Assembly (NCBI RefSeq): GCF_014193285.1 | Contig: NZ_JACHZE010000001.1 | Span: 868,001 to 932,000, forward strand | DNA length: 64,000 nt | Source of the DNA: Atlantibacter sp. RC6 | GTDB taxonomy: Bacteria; Pseudomonadota; Gammaproteobacteria; Enterobacterales; Enterobacteriaceae | Direction: 5' to 3' | Part shown: piece by piece, positions 1 through 10,858 of the stretch | How the letters are laid out: each line of letters starts with the position of its first letter | Numbering within the stretch: the first letter of the stretch is position 1 | The notes under the pieces: model-generated | What the model saw: only the letters and a program-made list of their open reading frames with translations | Database searches by the model: none | What the model was told of the DNA's origin: nothing | Translations under genes and position numbers: made by a program

Positions 1-1385
<1,385 letters not shown>

Positions 1386-1414
1386 CTACTGTGTCCCGGA
1401 ATCAAAGGTCGGAA

Positions 1415-1444
1415 ATTATAACACAGTGCGCCTGATTCCGGTAA
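1415..1444 (-). promoter_or_regulatory. Probable gyrA promoter
   Basis: Read on the minus strand, a perfect -10 hexamer TATAAT lies at 1420-1415, about 45 bases before the gyrA start. Upstream of it only a weak -35 match (TTACCG, 1444-1439, spacer 18) is seen. A good -10 with a poor -35 agrees with the known supercoiling-sensitive gyrA promoter of E. coli; that regulatory behaviour is inferred here, not shown. Confidence 0.55.
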
Positions 1445-1528
1445 GTCGAATGACCATTGCGGAGGGTTTATTAGCCGCCCTCGCCTGTTATACTCCGGAG
1501 AATTGAAACGAAAGGAGTAATAGCGCTG

Positions 1529-2260
1529 ATGAATGCCGAAAAACCGCCGGTCGGGCATAACGTCGATCGGGGCGAAATCGCCAAATTTGAAGCCGTGGCC
1601 TCGCAATGGTGGGACACCGAAGGCGAGTTCAAGCCCCTGCACCGCATCAACCCGCTACGCCTCGGCTATATCACCGAGCGCGCAGGCGGCCTGTTCGGGA
1701 AAACCGTGCTGGACGTCGGCTGCGGCGGCGGCATCCTGAGCGAGAGCATGGCGCGCCAGGGCGCGAAAGTGACCGGGTTGGATATGGGCGCAGAGCCGTT
1801 GCAGGTGGCGCGTCTGCACGCGCTGGAAAGCGGCGTGGCGGTGGATTACGTGCAGGAAACCGTGGAAGAGCATGCGGCGGCGCACCCGCAGAAGTATGAC
1901 GTGGTGACCTGCATGGAGATGCTCGAGCACGTGCCGGACCCGGCCTCGGTGGTTAACGCCTGCGCCCAACTGGTGAAGCCCGGCGGCCATGTGTTCTTTT
2001 CCACACTCAACCGCAACGGCAAATCCTGGCTGATGGCGGTAGTCGGTGCGGAGTACATTCTGCGCATGGTGCCGAAAGGCACGCACGATATTAAGAAATT
2101 CATCAAGCCAGCCGAACTGCTGAATTGGGTCGATCACACGCCGCTTCAGGAGCGCCATATGACCGGGTTGCATTTTAACCCGCTGACCAATCGCTTCAGC
2201 CTTGGCCCAGGGGTAGATGTGAATTACATGTTGCACACCCAGGCCAGGAATCAGATTTAG
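1529..2260 (+). CDS. ubiG: Ubiquinone biosynthesis O-methyltransferase UbiG
   Basis: UbiG carries out both O-methylation steps of ubiquinone synthesis using S-adenosylmethionine. The protein of 243 residues (E. coli: 240) starts [13 protein letters not shown]. The SAM-binding motif I is [13 protein letters not shown] near residues 61-73, followed by the acidic loop GLDMG. The C-terminal [14 protein letters not shown] matches E. coli. An AAAGGAG ribosome-binding site lies 11 bases before the ATG. A possible -10 TATACT lies at 1489-1494 with only a weak -35. It is a single gene, divergent from gyrA and followed by the long nrdA control region. Confidence 0.96.
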   Translation: MNAEKPPVGHNVDRGEIAKFEAVASQWWDTEGEFKPLHRINPLRLGYITERAGGLFGKTVLDVGCGGGILSESMARQGAKVTGLDMGAEPLQVARLHALESGVAVDYVQETVEEHAAAHPQKYDVVTCMEMLEHVPDPASVVNACAQLVKPGGHVFFSTLNRNGKSWLMAVVGAEYILRMVPKGTHDIKKFIKPAELLNWVDHTPLQERHMTGLHFNPLTNRFSLGPGVDVNYMLHTQARNQI

Positions 2261-2480
2261 TCATAGCTTTTTGATCTCATGATTGCGCAGCATTGTGTTG
2301 CGCAATTTGCTGTAGCGGCCAGGAAATCGGCACTCGATCAAATTTTGAAATTTTTTTCTAAGTTATTGACAGTGCCCTTAGGCCTTATGGCACCTGTACT
2401 TAGCCAAAAACCAGGTTTCGTAACCGCAAATTAACATCAAAATCAACCCTTGTTCTGAAAAGATTCCCTACTAGAATACT

Positions 2481-2527
2481 CACCATATAGCGTCTCACTT
2501 ATCTCATAGCCCCAACATATAGTATTT
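2481..2527 (+). promoter_or_regulatory. Pair of NrdR-like boxes
   Basis: Two copies of the core CATATAG occur at 2484-2490 and 2516-2522, embedded in CACCATATAGCG and CAACATATAGTA. They are 32 bp apart, about three helical turns. Paired AT-rich boxes three turns apart near the promoter are the known operator layout of NrdR, the (d)ATP-sensing repressor of ribonucleotide reductase genes. Assignment rests on motif and spacing only. Confidence 0.65.
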
Positions 2528-2534
2528 ATCCACA
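2526..2534 (+). promoter_or_regulatory. DnaA box (TTATCCACA)
   Basis: The sequence is a perfect consensus DnaA box on the plus strand, directly after the second NrdR-like box. DnaA is known to bind the nrdAB control region in E. coli and link reductase expression to replication initiation. Confidence 0.75.
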
Positions 2535-2556
2535 GGTTTAATCACAAAAGCCGGAT

Positions 2557-2565
2557 TGTGGATAA
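2557..2565 (-). promoter_or_regulatory. DnaA box (inverted TTATCCACA)
   Basis: A second perfect DnaA box in the opposite orientation (TGTGGATAA on the plus strand) lies 22 bp after the first, about 47 bp before the nrdA start codon. The two boxes face each other. Confidence 0.75.
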
Positions 2566-2612
2566 ACGGGGGGTATATTTCTTTTTTCACGGACATTCAC
2601 GGACAGGTAAAC

Positions 2613-4898
2613 ATGAATCAGAGTCTGCTGGTTACAAAACGCGACGGCCGCCAGGAGCGCATCAATCTGGATAAAATCCATCGCGTGCTCGACTGGGCTG
2701 CGGAAGGGTTAACGGACGTTTCGGTCTCGCAAGTCGAGTTACGTTCTCATATCCAGTTTTATGACGGCATCAAGACTTCCGATATCCATGAGACCGTCAT
2801 CAAAGCCGCGGCGGACCTGATCTCCCGCGACGCGCCGGATTACCAGTACATGGCTGCCCGCCTGGCGATTTTCCACCTGCGTAAAAAAGCCTACGGCCAG
2901 TTCGAGCCGCCGAAACTTTACGACCACGTCGTGAAGATGGTTGAGCTCGGCAAATACGACAGTCATCTGCTGGAAGACTACACGGAAGAAGAGTTCCAGC
3001 AGATGGACGGTTTTATCGACCACTGGCGTGATATGAACTTCTCCTACGCCGCCGTGAAGCAGCTGGAAGGCAAATACCTGGTGCAGAACCGCGTCACCGG
3101 CGAAATCTACGAGAGCGCTCAGTTCCTGTATATGCTGGTGGCGGCCTGCCTGTTCTCCAACTATCCGCGTGAAACCCGTCTTGACTATGTCAAGCGTTTC
3201 TATGACGCGGTATCGCTGTTCAAAATCTCGCTGCCGACGCCGATTATGTCCGGCGTTCGCACCCCAACCCGCCAGTTCAGCTCCTGCGTGCTGATCGAGT
3301 GCGGCGACAGCCTGGATTCCATCAACGCCACCTCCAGCGCCATTGTGAAATATGTTTCCCAACGCGCCGGTATCGGTATCAACGCGGGCCGCATTCGCGC
3401 GCTGGGCAGCCCGATCCGCGGCGGCGAAGCTTTCCACACCGGCTGCATCCCGTTCTATAAACATTTCCAGACCGCGGTGAAATCCTGCTCGCAGGGCGGC
3501 GTGCGCGGCGGCGCGGCGACGCTGTTCTACCCGATGTGGCACCTGGAAGTGGAAAGCCTGCTGGTGCTGAAAAATAACCGTGGCGTGGAAGGCAACCGCG
3601 TGCGCCACATGGACTACGGCGTGCAGATCAACAAGCTGATGTACACCCGTCTGCTGAAGGGCGAAGAGATCACCCTGTTCAGCCCGTCGGATGTCCCGGG
3701 CCTGTATGATGCGTTCTTCGCCGATCAGGACGAGTTCGAGCGTCTGTACACCAAATACGAAAAAGACGACAGCATCCGCAAACAGCGTATTAAAGCGGTA
3801 GAACTGTTCTCCCTGATGATGCAGGAACGCGCCTCGACTGGCCGTATTTACATCCAGAACGTTGACCACTGCAACACGCACAGCCCGTTCGACCCGGTTG
3901 TCGCGCCGGTGCGCCAGTCTAACCTGTGCCTGGAAATCGCCCTGCCGACCAAACCGCTGGAAGATGTTAACGACGAAAACGGCGAAATCGCCCTGTGTAC
4001 CCTGTCGGCGTTCAACCTCGGCGCGATCGACTCACTGGACGATCTCGAAGAGCTGGCGACCCTGGCGGTGCGCGCGCTGGATGCCCTGCTGGATTATCAG
4101 GACTACCCGATTCTGGCGGCTAAACGCGGCGCGATGGGCCGCCGTACTCTGGGCATCGGCGTGATTAACTTCGCTTACTACCTGGCGAAACACGGCGTGC
4201 GTTATTCCGACGGCAGCGCCAATAACCTGACGCACAAAACCTTTGAAGCCATTCAGTACTACCTGCTGAAAGCCTCAAACGAGCTGGCGAAAGAGCAAGG
4301 CGCGTGCCCGTGGTTCAACGAAACCACTTACAGCCAGGGCATTCTGCCGATTGATACCTATAAAAAGGATCTCGACGGTATTACCAACGAGAAACTGCAT
4401 CTGGACTGGGAAGCCCTGCGCGAGTCGATTAAAACTCACGGTCTGCGTAACTCCACGCTTTCTGCGCTGATGCCATCTGAGACCTCGTCGCAGATCTCCA
4501 ACGCCACCAACGGCATTGAACCGCCGCGCGGCCACGTGAGCATTAAAGCCTCCAAAGACGGCATTCTGCGTCAGGTGGTGCCGGATTACGAACTGCTGAA
4601 AGACAAATACGAACTGCTGTGGGAAATGCCGGGCAACGACGGTTACCTGCAACTGGTCGGCATTATGCAGAAGTTTATCGATCAGGCGATTTCGGCGAAC
4701 ACCAACTATGACCCGACGCGCTTCCCGTCAGGTAAAGTGCCGATGCAGCAACTGCTGAAAGACTTGCTCACCGCCTATAAATTCGGCGTGAAGACGCTGT
4801 ACTATCAAAACACCCGCGACGGCGCGGAAGATGCGCAGGACGATCTGGCCCCGTCGATTCAGGACGACGGCTGCGAAAGCGGCGCGTGCAAAATCTAA
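2613..4898 (+). CDS. nrdA: Ribonucleoside-diphosphate reductase 1, alpha subunit
   Basis: NrdA is the large catalytic subunit of the class Ia ribonucleotide reductase, reducing NDPs to dNDPs in aerobic growth. The protein is 761 residues, the same as E. coli. An in-frame ATG 57 bases upstream exists, but [12 protein letters not shown] matches the family start. The N-terminal ATP-cone occupies about residues 5-95. Visible key residues by E. coli numbering are Cys225 (FSSCVLIE), Asn437-Cys439-Glu441 (SNLCLEIA), Cys462 (IALCTLSA), Tyr730-Tyr731 (TLYYQN) and the C-terminal shuttle pair Cys754 and Cys759 (GCESGACKI). It leads the nrdA-nrdB-yfaE operon. Confidence 0.98.
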   Translation: MNQSLLVTKRDGRQERINLDKIHRVLDWAAEGLTDVSVSQVELRSHIQFYDGIKTSDIHETVIKAAADLISRDAPDYQYMAARLAIFHLRKKAYGQFEPPKLYDHVVKMVELGKYDSHLLEDYTEEEFQQMDGFIDHWRDMNFSYAAVKQLEGKYLVQNRVTGEIYESAQFLYMLVAACLFSNYPRETRLDYVKRFYDAVSLFKISLPTPIMSGVRTPTRQFSSCVLIECGDSLDSINATSSAIVKYVSQRAGIGINAGRIRALGSPIRGGEAFHTGCIPFYKHFQTAVKSCSQGGVRGGAATLFYPMWHLEVESLLVLKNNRGVEGNRVRHMDYGVQINKLMYTRLLKGEEITLFSPSDVPGLYDAFFADQDEFERLYTKYEKDDSIRKQRIKAVELFSLMMQERASTGRIYIQNVDHCNTHSPFDPVVAPVRQSNLCLEIALPTKPLEDVNDENGEIALCTLSAFNLGAIDSLDDLEELATLAVRALDALLDYQDYPILAAKRGAMGRRTLGIGVINFAYYLAKHGVRYSDGSANNLTHKTFEAIQYYLLKASNELAKEQGACPWFNETTYSQGILPIDTYKKDLDGITNEKLHLDWEALRESIKTHGLRNSTLSALMPSETSSQISNATNGIEPPRGHVSIKASKDGILRQVVPDYELLKDKYELLWEMPGNDGYLQLVGIMQKFIDQAISANTNYDPTRFPSGKVPMQQLLKDLLTAYKFGVKTLYYQNTRDGAEDAQDDLAPSIQDDGCESGACKI

Positions 4899-4906
4899 AA
4901 AATCAG

Positions 4907-4926
4907 GGCGGGGTTTCCCCGCCTTT
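4907..4926 (+). terminator. Hairpin between nrdA and nrdB
   Basis: A perfect 7-bp GC stem GGCGGGG / CCCCGCC with a TTT loop (4907-4923) is followed by TTTATT. It looks like a weak intrinsic terminator inside the operon, so it may act as an attenuator or an mRNA-stabilising structure. No effect can be shown from sequence alone. Confidence 0.5.
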
Positions 4927-4951
4927 ATTCCGTAAGACAGGACTCTTATTC

Positions 4952-6082
4952 ATGGCATACACCACCTTTTCACAGACCAAAAACGACCAGCTACTGGAGC
5001 CGATGTTTTTTGGCCAGTCGGTTAACGTGGCCCGCTACGATCAGCAAAAATATGACATCTTCGAAAAGCTGATTGAAAAGCAACTCTCCTTCTTCTGGCG
5101 CCCGGAAGAAGTGGATGTTTCCCGCGACCGTATTGATTACCAGGCGTTGCCGGATCACGAAAAACACATTTTTATCAGCAACCTGAAATACCAGACGCTG
5201 CTGGACTCCATCCAGGGCCGCAGCCCGAATGTGGCGCTGTTGCCGCTGATTTCTATCCCGGAACTGGAAACCTGGGTAGAAACCTGGGCGTTCTCTGAGA
5301 CCATCCACTCGCGCTCGTACACTCATATCATCCGCAACATCGTCAACGATCCGGCGATTGTGTTTGACGATATTGTGACCAACGACGAGATCTTAAAGCG
5401 CGCCAAAGATATCTCCGGTTACTATGACGACCTGATCGAGATGACCAGCTACTGGCATCTGCTGGGCGAAGGCACCCACACGGTTAACGGTAAAACCGTG
5501 ACCGTTAACCTGCGTAACCTGAAAAAGCAGCTGTACCTGTGCCTGATGAGCGTAAACGCGTTGGAAGCGATTCGCTTCTACGTCAGCTTCGCCTGCTCCT
5601 TCGCCTTCGCCGAGCGCGAACTGATGGAAGGCAACGCCAAAATCATTCGCCTGATCGCCCGTGATGAAGCCCTGCACCTGACCGGCACCCAGCACATGCT
5701 GAACCTGATGCGCTCCGGCGCGGATGACCCGGAGATGGCGGAAATCGCCGAAGAGTGCAAACAGGAATCTTACGATCTGTTTGTGCTGGCGGCGCAGCAG
5801 GAAAAAGAGTGGGCGGACTACCTGTTCCGCGACGGCTCAATGATTGGACTGAATAAAGACATCCTGTGCCAGTACGTCGAGTACATCACCAACATCCGTA
5901 TGCAGGCGGTGGGCCTCGATCTGCCGTTCAAAACCCGCTCTAACCCGATTCCGTGGATCAACACCTGGCTGGTGTCCGATAACGTGCAGGTTGCGCCGCA
6001 GGAAGTGGAAGTGAGCTCTTACCTGGTCGGCCAGATCGACTCGGAAGTCGATACCGACGATCTGAGCAACTTCCAGCTTTAA
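4952..6082 (+). CDS. nrdB: Ribonucleoside-diphosphate reductase 1, beta subunit
   Basis: NrdB is the radical-carrying small subunit of class Ia ribonucleotide reductase; its diiron centre generates the stable tyrosyl radical passed to NrdA. The protein is 376 residues, equal to E. coli. The start [13 protein letters not shown] is the family start, so an in-frame ATG at 4886 inside the nrdA tail was rejected. The motif [13 protein letters not shown] carries ligands Glu115 and His118 and radical Tyr122. The second ligand set lies in [19 protein letters not shown] (Glu204 to His241 region). The C-terminal DDLSNFQL is the NrdA-docking tail. It lies 53 bp after nrdA and 1 bp before yfaE. Confidence 0.98.
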   Translation: MAYTTFSQTKNDQLLEPMFFGQSVNVARYDQQKYDIFEKLIEKQLSFFWRPEEVDVSRDRIDYQALPDHEKHIFISNLKYQTLLDSIQGRSPNVALLPLISIPELETWVETWAFSETIHSRSYTHIIRNIVNDPAIVFDDIVTNDEILKRAKDISGYYDDLIEMTSYWHLLGEGTHTVNGKTVTVNLRNLKKQLYLCLMSVNALEAIRFYVSFACSFAFAERELMEGNAKIIRLIARDEALHLTGTQHMLNLMRSGADDPEMAEIAEECKQESYDLFVLAAQQEKEWADYLFRDGSMIGLNKDILCQYVEYITNIRMQAVGLDLPFKTRSNPIPWINTWLVSDNVQVAPQEVEVSSYLVGQIDSEVDTDDLSNFQL

Positions 6083-6083
6083 G

Positions 6084-6338
6084 ATGGGCCGTATTACGCT
6101 TCGGCTCTCGGGCGCGCAGCTGCTGTGCCAGGAGGAACACCCTTCCCTGCTGGCGGCGCTGGAGTCGCATAAGATTGCAGTGGAGTATCAGTGTCGGGAG
6201 GGGTATTGCGGTTCGTGCCGTACCCGCTTGCATGCGGGTGAAGTCACCTGGCTGATTGAGCCGCTGGCGTTTATCGAACCGGGGGATATTCTTCCCTGCT
6301 GTTGCCGGGCGCAGGGCGATATTGAAATCGAACTGTAG
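6084..6338 (+). CDS. yfaE: [2Fe-2S] ferredoxin YfaE, NrdB cofactor maintenance
   Basis: YfaE is a small plant-type ferredoxin that reduces the diiron centre of NrdB during cofactor assembly and repair. It has 84 residues (E. coli: 84). The cluster cysteines are Cys37, Cys42 and Cys45 in CREGYCGSCRTRL plus one of the CCC at 72-74. The ATG follows the nrdB stop by one base, so translation is probably coupled. It ends at a bidirectional terminator shared with glpT. Confidence 0.95.
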   Translation: MGRITLRLSGAQLLCQEEHPSLLAALESHKIAVEYQCREGYCGSCRTRLHAGEVTWLIEPLAFIEPGDILPCCCRAQGDIEIEL

Positions 6339-6346
6339 AAAGCAAA

Positions 6347-6377
6347 AAGGCTGAACCCGCAGGTTCAGCCTTTTTTA
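6347..6377. terminator. Bidirectional terminator between yfaE and glpT
   Basis: An 11-bp perfect stem AAGGCTGAACC / GGTTCAGCCTT (6347-6357 with 6362-6372) has the loop CGCA. It is followed by TTTT on the plus strand and preceded by AAA (T run on the minus strand), so it can serve the convergent yfaE and glpT transcripts. Confidence 0.9.
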
Positions 6378-7730
6378 TTACCCGCGTGTGGCGAGCACTT
6401 CCTGGTGATGCTTACGCTCACCCATCATGACGACAATCAACAGCAGCACCGCTAAAATGCTACCGCCGATCATCACCATAAAGCCGCCGTCCCAGCCGAA
6501 GAAGTCCACGGTGTAACCGACGATGGCGCTGGCGGCAACCGAACCGCCGAGATAGCCGAACAGACCGGTGAAGCCCGCTGCGGTTCCCGCTGCTTTTTTC
6601 GGCGCCAGCTCCAGCGCATGCAGACCAATCAGCATGACCGGACCATAAATCAGGAAGCCGATCACGATCATACAGGCCATATCCACGTGCGGGTTGCCCG
6701 CCGGGTTGAGCCAGTAAACGATGGTCGCAATGGTCACCAGCGTCATAAAGAACACGCCGGTCGCGCCACGGTTGCCACGGAACACTTTGTCGGACATCCA
6801 GCCGCACAGCAGCGTACCCGGGATCCCTGCGTACTCATACAGGAAGTAGGCCCAGGAGGATTTATCCAGCGCGAAATGCTTCACTTCACGCAGATAGGTT
6901 GGTGACCAGTCGAGGATGCCGTAACGCAGCAGATAGACAAACACGTTGGCAATCGCGATATACCACAGCAGTTTGTTAGGCAACACATACTGCATAAAGA
7001 TCTGCTTCGCAGTCAGTTCTTCTTCATGCTTATCGCTGTAGTCATCCGGATAGTCGTTTTTGTACTCTTCAATCGGCGGCAGGCCGCACGACTGCGGGGT
7101 ATCGCGCATCAGCGCAAACGCGAACAGCGCCACGATGATGGCCCCGAAAGCCGGCATATACAGCGCCGCTTTCCAGTCGTTAAACCACGCCATGCCCAGC
7201 AGGAACAGCAGCGGAGGAATACCGCCGCCCACGTTATGGGCGCAGTTCCATACCGATACAATCCCGCCACGCTCCTTCTGCGACCACCAGTGCACCATGG
7301 TGCGTCCGCACGGCGGCCACCCCATCCCCTGGAACCAGCCGCACAGGAACAGCAGCACAAACATAATCGCAATGCTCGATGTCGCCCAGGGCACAAAACC
7401 CATAAACAGCATCACCGCCGCCGCCAGAATCAGGCCGGCGGGTAAAAATACCCGTGGGTTGGAGCGGTCAGACACCGACCCCATAATGAACTTCGAGAAG
7501 CCGTAAGCAATGGAGATGCCCGACAGCGCAAAACCCAGATCCCCGCGTGAAAATCCCTGTTCAATCAAATACGGCATCGCCAGCGCGAAGTTTTTCCGCA
7601 CCAGATAATAGGCCGCATACCCAAAAAATATCCCCATGAAAATCTGCCAGCGTAACCGGCGATAAACGGGATCGATCTTTTCTGCAGGCAGTCTTGCCGT
7701 ATGCGCCGCAGGTTTAAAAATACTTAGCAT
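6378..7730 (-). CDS. glpT: Glycerol-3-phosphate:phosphate antiporter GlpT
   Basis: GlpT imports sn-glycerol 3-phosphate in exchange for phosphate across the inner membrane and is also a main entry route for fosfomycin. It is a 12-helix major facilitator protein of 450 residues (E. coli: 452). The start [14 protein letters not shown] is the family start; a longer in-frame reading to 7934 runs into the control region and is rejected. Arg45 in YYLVRKNF is one of the two known phosphate-binding arginines, and the gene looks intact. Unlike E. coli, no glpQ follows: a terminator comes directly after the stop. It is divergent from glpABC. Confidence 0.97.
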   Translation of the reverse strand: MLSIFKPAAHTARLPAEKIDPVYRRLRWQIFMGIFFGYAAYYLVRKNFALAMPYLIEQGFSRGDLGFALSGISIAYGFSKFIMGSVSDRSNPRVFLPAGLILAAAVMLFMGFVPWATSSIAIMFVLLFLCGWFQGMGWPPCGRTMVHWWSQKERGGIVSVWNCAHNVGGGIPPLLFLLGMAWFNDWKAALYMPAFGAIIVALFAFALMRDTPQSCGLPPIEEYKNDYPDDYSDKHEEELTAKQIFMQYVLPNKLLWYIAIANVFVYLLRYGILDWSPTYLREVKHFALDKSSWAYFLYEYAGIPGTLLCGWMSDKVFRGNRGATGVFFMTLVTIATIVYWLNPAGNPHVDMACMIVIGFLIYGPVMLIGLHALELAPKKAAGTAAGFTGLFGYLGGSVAASAIVGYTVDFFGWDGGFMVMIGGSILAVLLLIVVMMGERKHHQEVLATRG

Positions 7731-7992
7731 TGCTCTCTCCTGGCCCAGATAAATACTCAACGAAAATAGAAACATCTGAAATTTTCCTTTCCGAGCGTGA
7801 TGGTAATCAAGATTTGCTGCAAATGCTGTGAAACATCGCACAATTTGTTTCACTTTTATTACAATCGCGCAAAAAGGTGCATTCAGGCTCACATAACTTT
7901 CGTTTTTCGTTCGAATTTGCTCGTTATCAAACAAACCACATCAATAATGTGGCTAAATAGTTAAAACAGCAGAGTACGGAGAGGACGAGGCG
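7731..7992. promoter_or_regulatory. glpT-glpA divergent control region with CRP and GlpR-like sites
   Basis: This 262-bp region separates divergent glpT and glpABC. A CRP-like site TGTGA-AACATC-GCACA lies at 7827-7842 (nine of ten half-site bases match). Nearer glpA, three TCGTT elements (7900-7904, 7907-7911, 7921-7925) lie around a TTCGAA palindrome, resembling the TTCG-rich half sites of the glycerol-3-phosphate repressor GlpR. In E. coli this region is bound by GlpR, CRP, FNR and ArcA. The GlpR call is by resemblance only. Confidence 0.6.
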
Positions 7993-9612
7993 ATGGGACC
8001 AGAACAAGCGGATGTGGTGATTATCGGCGGCGGCGCGACCGGCGCGGGTATTGCCAGAGACTGCGCGCGACGCGGCCTCAGGGCCATCTTACTGGAGCGC
8101 CACGACTTCGCCACTGGCGCGACCGGGCGCAACCACGGATTACTGCACAGCGGCGCGCGCTACGCGGTCAACGACCCGGAATCAGCAAAAGAGTGCATTG
8201 CGGAGAACCGCATCCTGAAGAAAGTGGCGCGCCACTGCATTGAACCCACCGGCGGGCTGTTTATCACCCTGCCCGAAGACACGTTTGAATGGCAGAGCCA
8301 GTTTATTCACGCCTGCCAGCAAGCGGGTATTGATACCGAATTACTCACCCCACAGGAAGCGCTGAAAATTGAGCCCAGCGTCAACCCGGCGCTGGTGGGC
8401 TGCGTGCGGGTGCCCGATGGCACCGTCGACCCGTTCCGTCTGACCACCGCCAATATGCTCGATGCGCGCGAACACGGCGCGCTGCTGTATACCTGGCACG
8501 AAGTCACCGGGCTGATCCGCCATAACGATCGCGTTCGCGGGGTGCGCGTTTTCGACCACCAACACGGTGAAACGCGCGAAATCTATGCTGAAGTGGTGGT
8601 GAACGCCGCCGGGATCTGGGGCGCGCATATCGCCGAGTACGCCGATTTGCGCATCCGCATGTTGCCCGCCAAAGGGGCGTTACTGATACTCGGCCATCGT
8701 ATTAACCAGCATGTGATTAATCGCTGCCGCAAGCCCGCCGACGCCGATATTCTGGTGCCCGGCGACACCATTTCCCTGATTGGCACCACCTCCAGCCGCG
8801 TTGACTACGACCAAATCGACAATACTCGCGTCACCGCCGCTGAAGTGGATATCCTGCTGCGCGAAGGGGCGAAACTGGCCCCGCGTATGGCGCAAACCCG
8901 CATTCTGCGCGCTTATTCCGGGGTGCGCCCGCTGGTAGCCACCGACGACGATCCCAGCGGGCGCAACGTCAGCCGCGGCATCGTGCTGCTGGATCATGCC
9001 GAGCGCGACGGGCTGGAGGGGTTTATCACCATCACCGGCGGCAAGCTAATGACTTACCGGCTGATGGCGGAATGGGCCACCGACGCAGTGTGCCGCAAGC
9101 TGGGCAATACCACGCCCTGTACCACCGCCGATACGCCGCTGCCCGGTTCGCGTGAAGAACCTGAAGCCACGCTGCGTAAAGTGATCTCCCTGCCGACTAT
9201 GCTGCGCGGCTCCGCCGTGTATCGCCACGGCGAACGCGCTGCCGTTTGGCTGAACGACGCGCGGCTTAATCAAAGCCTGGTGTGCGAATGCGAGGCGGTC
9301 ACCGCCAGCGAAGTGCGCTACGCCGTGGAATCGCTCGCCGTCAACAAACTGGTGGATTTGCGTCGCCGTACCCGCGTCGGCATGGGCACCTGTCAGGGCG
9401 AGCTGTGCGCCTGCCGGGCCGCCGGATTATTACAGCGCTTCGGCGTGATGAACGGGATGCAGCCCTGCCGCGAACTGTCGCAGTTCCTCAACGAGCGCTG
9501 GAAAGGCATCGCCCCTGTGGCATACGGCGACGCGCTGCGCGAGGCGGAATTTACCCGCTGGGTTTACCAGGGATTATGTGGTCTGGAAAAGGAGCAGCGC
9601 CATGAAATTTGA
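7993..9612 (+). CDS. glpA: Anaerobic glycerol-3-phosphate dehydrogenase subunit A
   Basis: GlpA is the FAD-binding catalytic subunit that oxidises glycerol 3-phosphate to dihydroxyacetone phosphate and passes electrons through GlpB and GlpC to menaquinone. It has 539 residues (E. coli: 542). The N-terminal FAD motif is VVIIGGGATGAGIARD (residues 8-23). A C-terminal BFD-like cysteine set reads LVCECEAV and GTCQGELCACR. GAGGACGAGG precedes the ATG. It overlaps glpB by 11 bases. The N-terminus lacks the few extra residues of E. coli GlpA (MKTRDSQ), a small difference. Confidence 0.97.
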   Translation: MGPEQADVVIIGGGATGAGIARDCARRGLRAILLERHDFATGATGRNHGLLHSGARYAVNDPESAKECIAENRILKKVARHCIEPTGGLFITLPEDTFEWQSQFIHACQQAGIDTELLTPQEALKIEPSVNPALVGCVRVPDGTVDPFRLTTANMLDAREHGALLYTWHEVTGLIRHNDRVRGVRVFDHQHGETREIYAEVVVNAAGIWGAHIAEYADLRIRMLPAKGALLILGHRINQHVINRCRKPADADILVPGDTISLIGTTSSRVDYDQIDNTRVTAAEVDILLREGAKLAPRMAQTRILRAYSGVRPLVATDDDPSGRNVSRGIVLLDHAERDGLEGFITITGGKLMTYRLMAEWATDAVCRKLGNTTPCTTADTPLPGSREEPEATLRKVISLPTMLRGSAVYRHGERAAVWLNDARLNQSLVCECEAVTASEVRYAVESLAVNKLVDLRRRTRVGMGTCQGELCACRAAGLLQRFGVMNGMQPCRELSQFLNERWKGIAPVAYGDALREAEFTRWVYQGLCGLEKEQRHEI

Positions 9613-10858
9613 TAGCGTGATTATCGGCGGCGGCCTTGCGGGCTTGCTGTGCGGCATCAAGCTCGGGGAAGCGGGCCTGCGCTGCGCGATTGTCAGCCGG
9701 GGCCAGAGCGCCCTGCACTTCTCATCCGGCTCGCTGGATCTGCTAAGCCATCTGGCCGACGGCACGCCGGTTAGCGATATCGAAACCGGCCTGTGCCAAT
9801 TAATCAGCCAGTCGCCGCAGCATCCGTATGCCCATCCGGGCGTGGCGGCGGTGCTGGATTATGCTGACCATACCGAAGCCCTGCTGGCCCGCGCCGGACT
9901 CACCTTACAGGGCCACTGGCGCTATGCCCATTCGCGCCTGACGCCGCTCGGAAAATGGCGCGCCGCGTGGCTGAGCCAGCAGGATGCGCCCTGCGCGCCG
10001 CTGACCGGCAAACGTATTTGCGTGGTGGGCATCGCGGGTTTCCTCGACTTTGAACCGCTGATGGTGGCCGACCAGCTCAAACAGCAGGGTATCGAGGCCG
10101 ATACCGCCGAACTGGCGCTGCCGGTGCTGGACGTATTGCGCCAGAACCCCAGCGAATTCCGTTCGGTGAATATCGCCCGGATGCTGGACGATGCGCGCTA
10201 CACGCCGGAGCTGCTTAAAGAGCTCACCGCCCTCGCGCCGGGCTACGATGCGCTGCTGCTGCCCGCCGTGGTGGGTCTCGAACAGCCCGACCTTCCGGCG
10301 CAATTACAGCAGGCCCTGCCCTGCGCGCTGAATTTTATCCCCACCCTGCCGCCGTCGGTGCCAGGGATGCGGATGCACAACGCGCTGGCGCGCTATTTCC
10401 GCCAGACCGGCGGCATCATTATGGAAGGCGACGCGGTAACCGGCGTCACGCGCAACGAGGCGGGGTTGCACCAGGTCTGGACCCGCAATCACGGCGATAT
10501 CGCGCTCCAGGCGCGGCATGTGGTGCTGGCCAGCGGCAGTTTCTTCAGCAACGGGCTGGTGGCCGAACGCCAGCGGGTGCGCGAAGCGATTTTCGATCTG
10601 GATCTGCTGGATTACGCCGCTAACGGCGACTGGAGCCACCCGGACTTTTTCCACACCCAGCCATGGCAGTCTATCGGCGTGAAAACCAACGCCCGTCTCC
10701 GGCCATCCCACCACGGCGAAACGCTGGACGGCGTGTATGCCATCGGCACCGTGCTCGGCGGGTTCGATCCCATTACCCAGGGCTGCAGCGGGGGCGTATG
10801 CGCCATCACCGCCCTGCATGCCGCCCAACAAATTATTGATACAGGGAGCAGATTATGA
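9602..10858 (+). CDS. glpB: Anaerobic glycerol-3-phosphate dehydrogenase subunit B
   Basis: GlpB is the flavoprotein subunit that links catalytic GlpA to the iron-sulfur subunit GlpC. The protein is 418 residues (E. coli: 419) and starts MKFDSVIIGGGLAGLLCG, giving the dinucleotide-binding motif at residues 6-18. A further conserved block is GGFDPITQGCSGGVCA near the C-terminus. Its ATG lies inside the end of glpA (11-base overlap) and its stop overlaps the glpC start by four bases (ATGA), the usual sign of translational coupling. An upstream in-frame ATG at 9578 is less likely. Confidence 0.96.
   Translation: MKFDSVIIGGGLAGLLCGIKLGEAGLRCAIVSRGQSALHFSSGSLDLLSHLADGTPVSDIETGLCQLISQSPQHPYAHPGVAAVLDYADHTEALLARAGLTLQGHWRYAHSRLTPLGKWRAAWLSQQDAPCAPLTGKRICVVGIAGFLDFEPLMVADQLKQQGIEADTAELALPVLDVLRQNPSEFRSVNIARMLDDARYTPELLKELTALAPGYDALLLPAVVGLEQPDLPAQLQQALPCALNFIPTLPPSVPGMRMHNALARYFRQTGGIIMEGDAVTGVTRNEAGLHQVWTRNHGDIALQARHVVLASGSFFSNGLVAERQRVREAIFDLDLLDYAANGDWSHPDFFHTQPWQSIGVKTNARLRPSHHGETLDGVYAIGTVLGGFDPITQGCSGGVCAITALHAAQQIIDTGSRL

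Larger units (their letters stand above)
2261..2612 (+). promoter_or_regulatory. 352-bp ubiG-nrdA intergenic region with the nrdA control elements
   Basis: No gene is seen here. The left half is AT-rich and holds a lone TTGACA (2366-2371) without a well-placed -10. A better promoter is TTGTTC (2450-2455), a 16-bp spacer and TAGAAT (2472-2477), predicting a start near 2483. Downstream of that come two NrdR-like boxes and two DnaA boxes, listed separately. The leader to the nrdA ATG (2613) would be about 130 bases. Promoter choice is inference. Confidence 0.6.
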
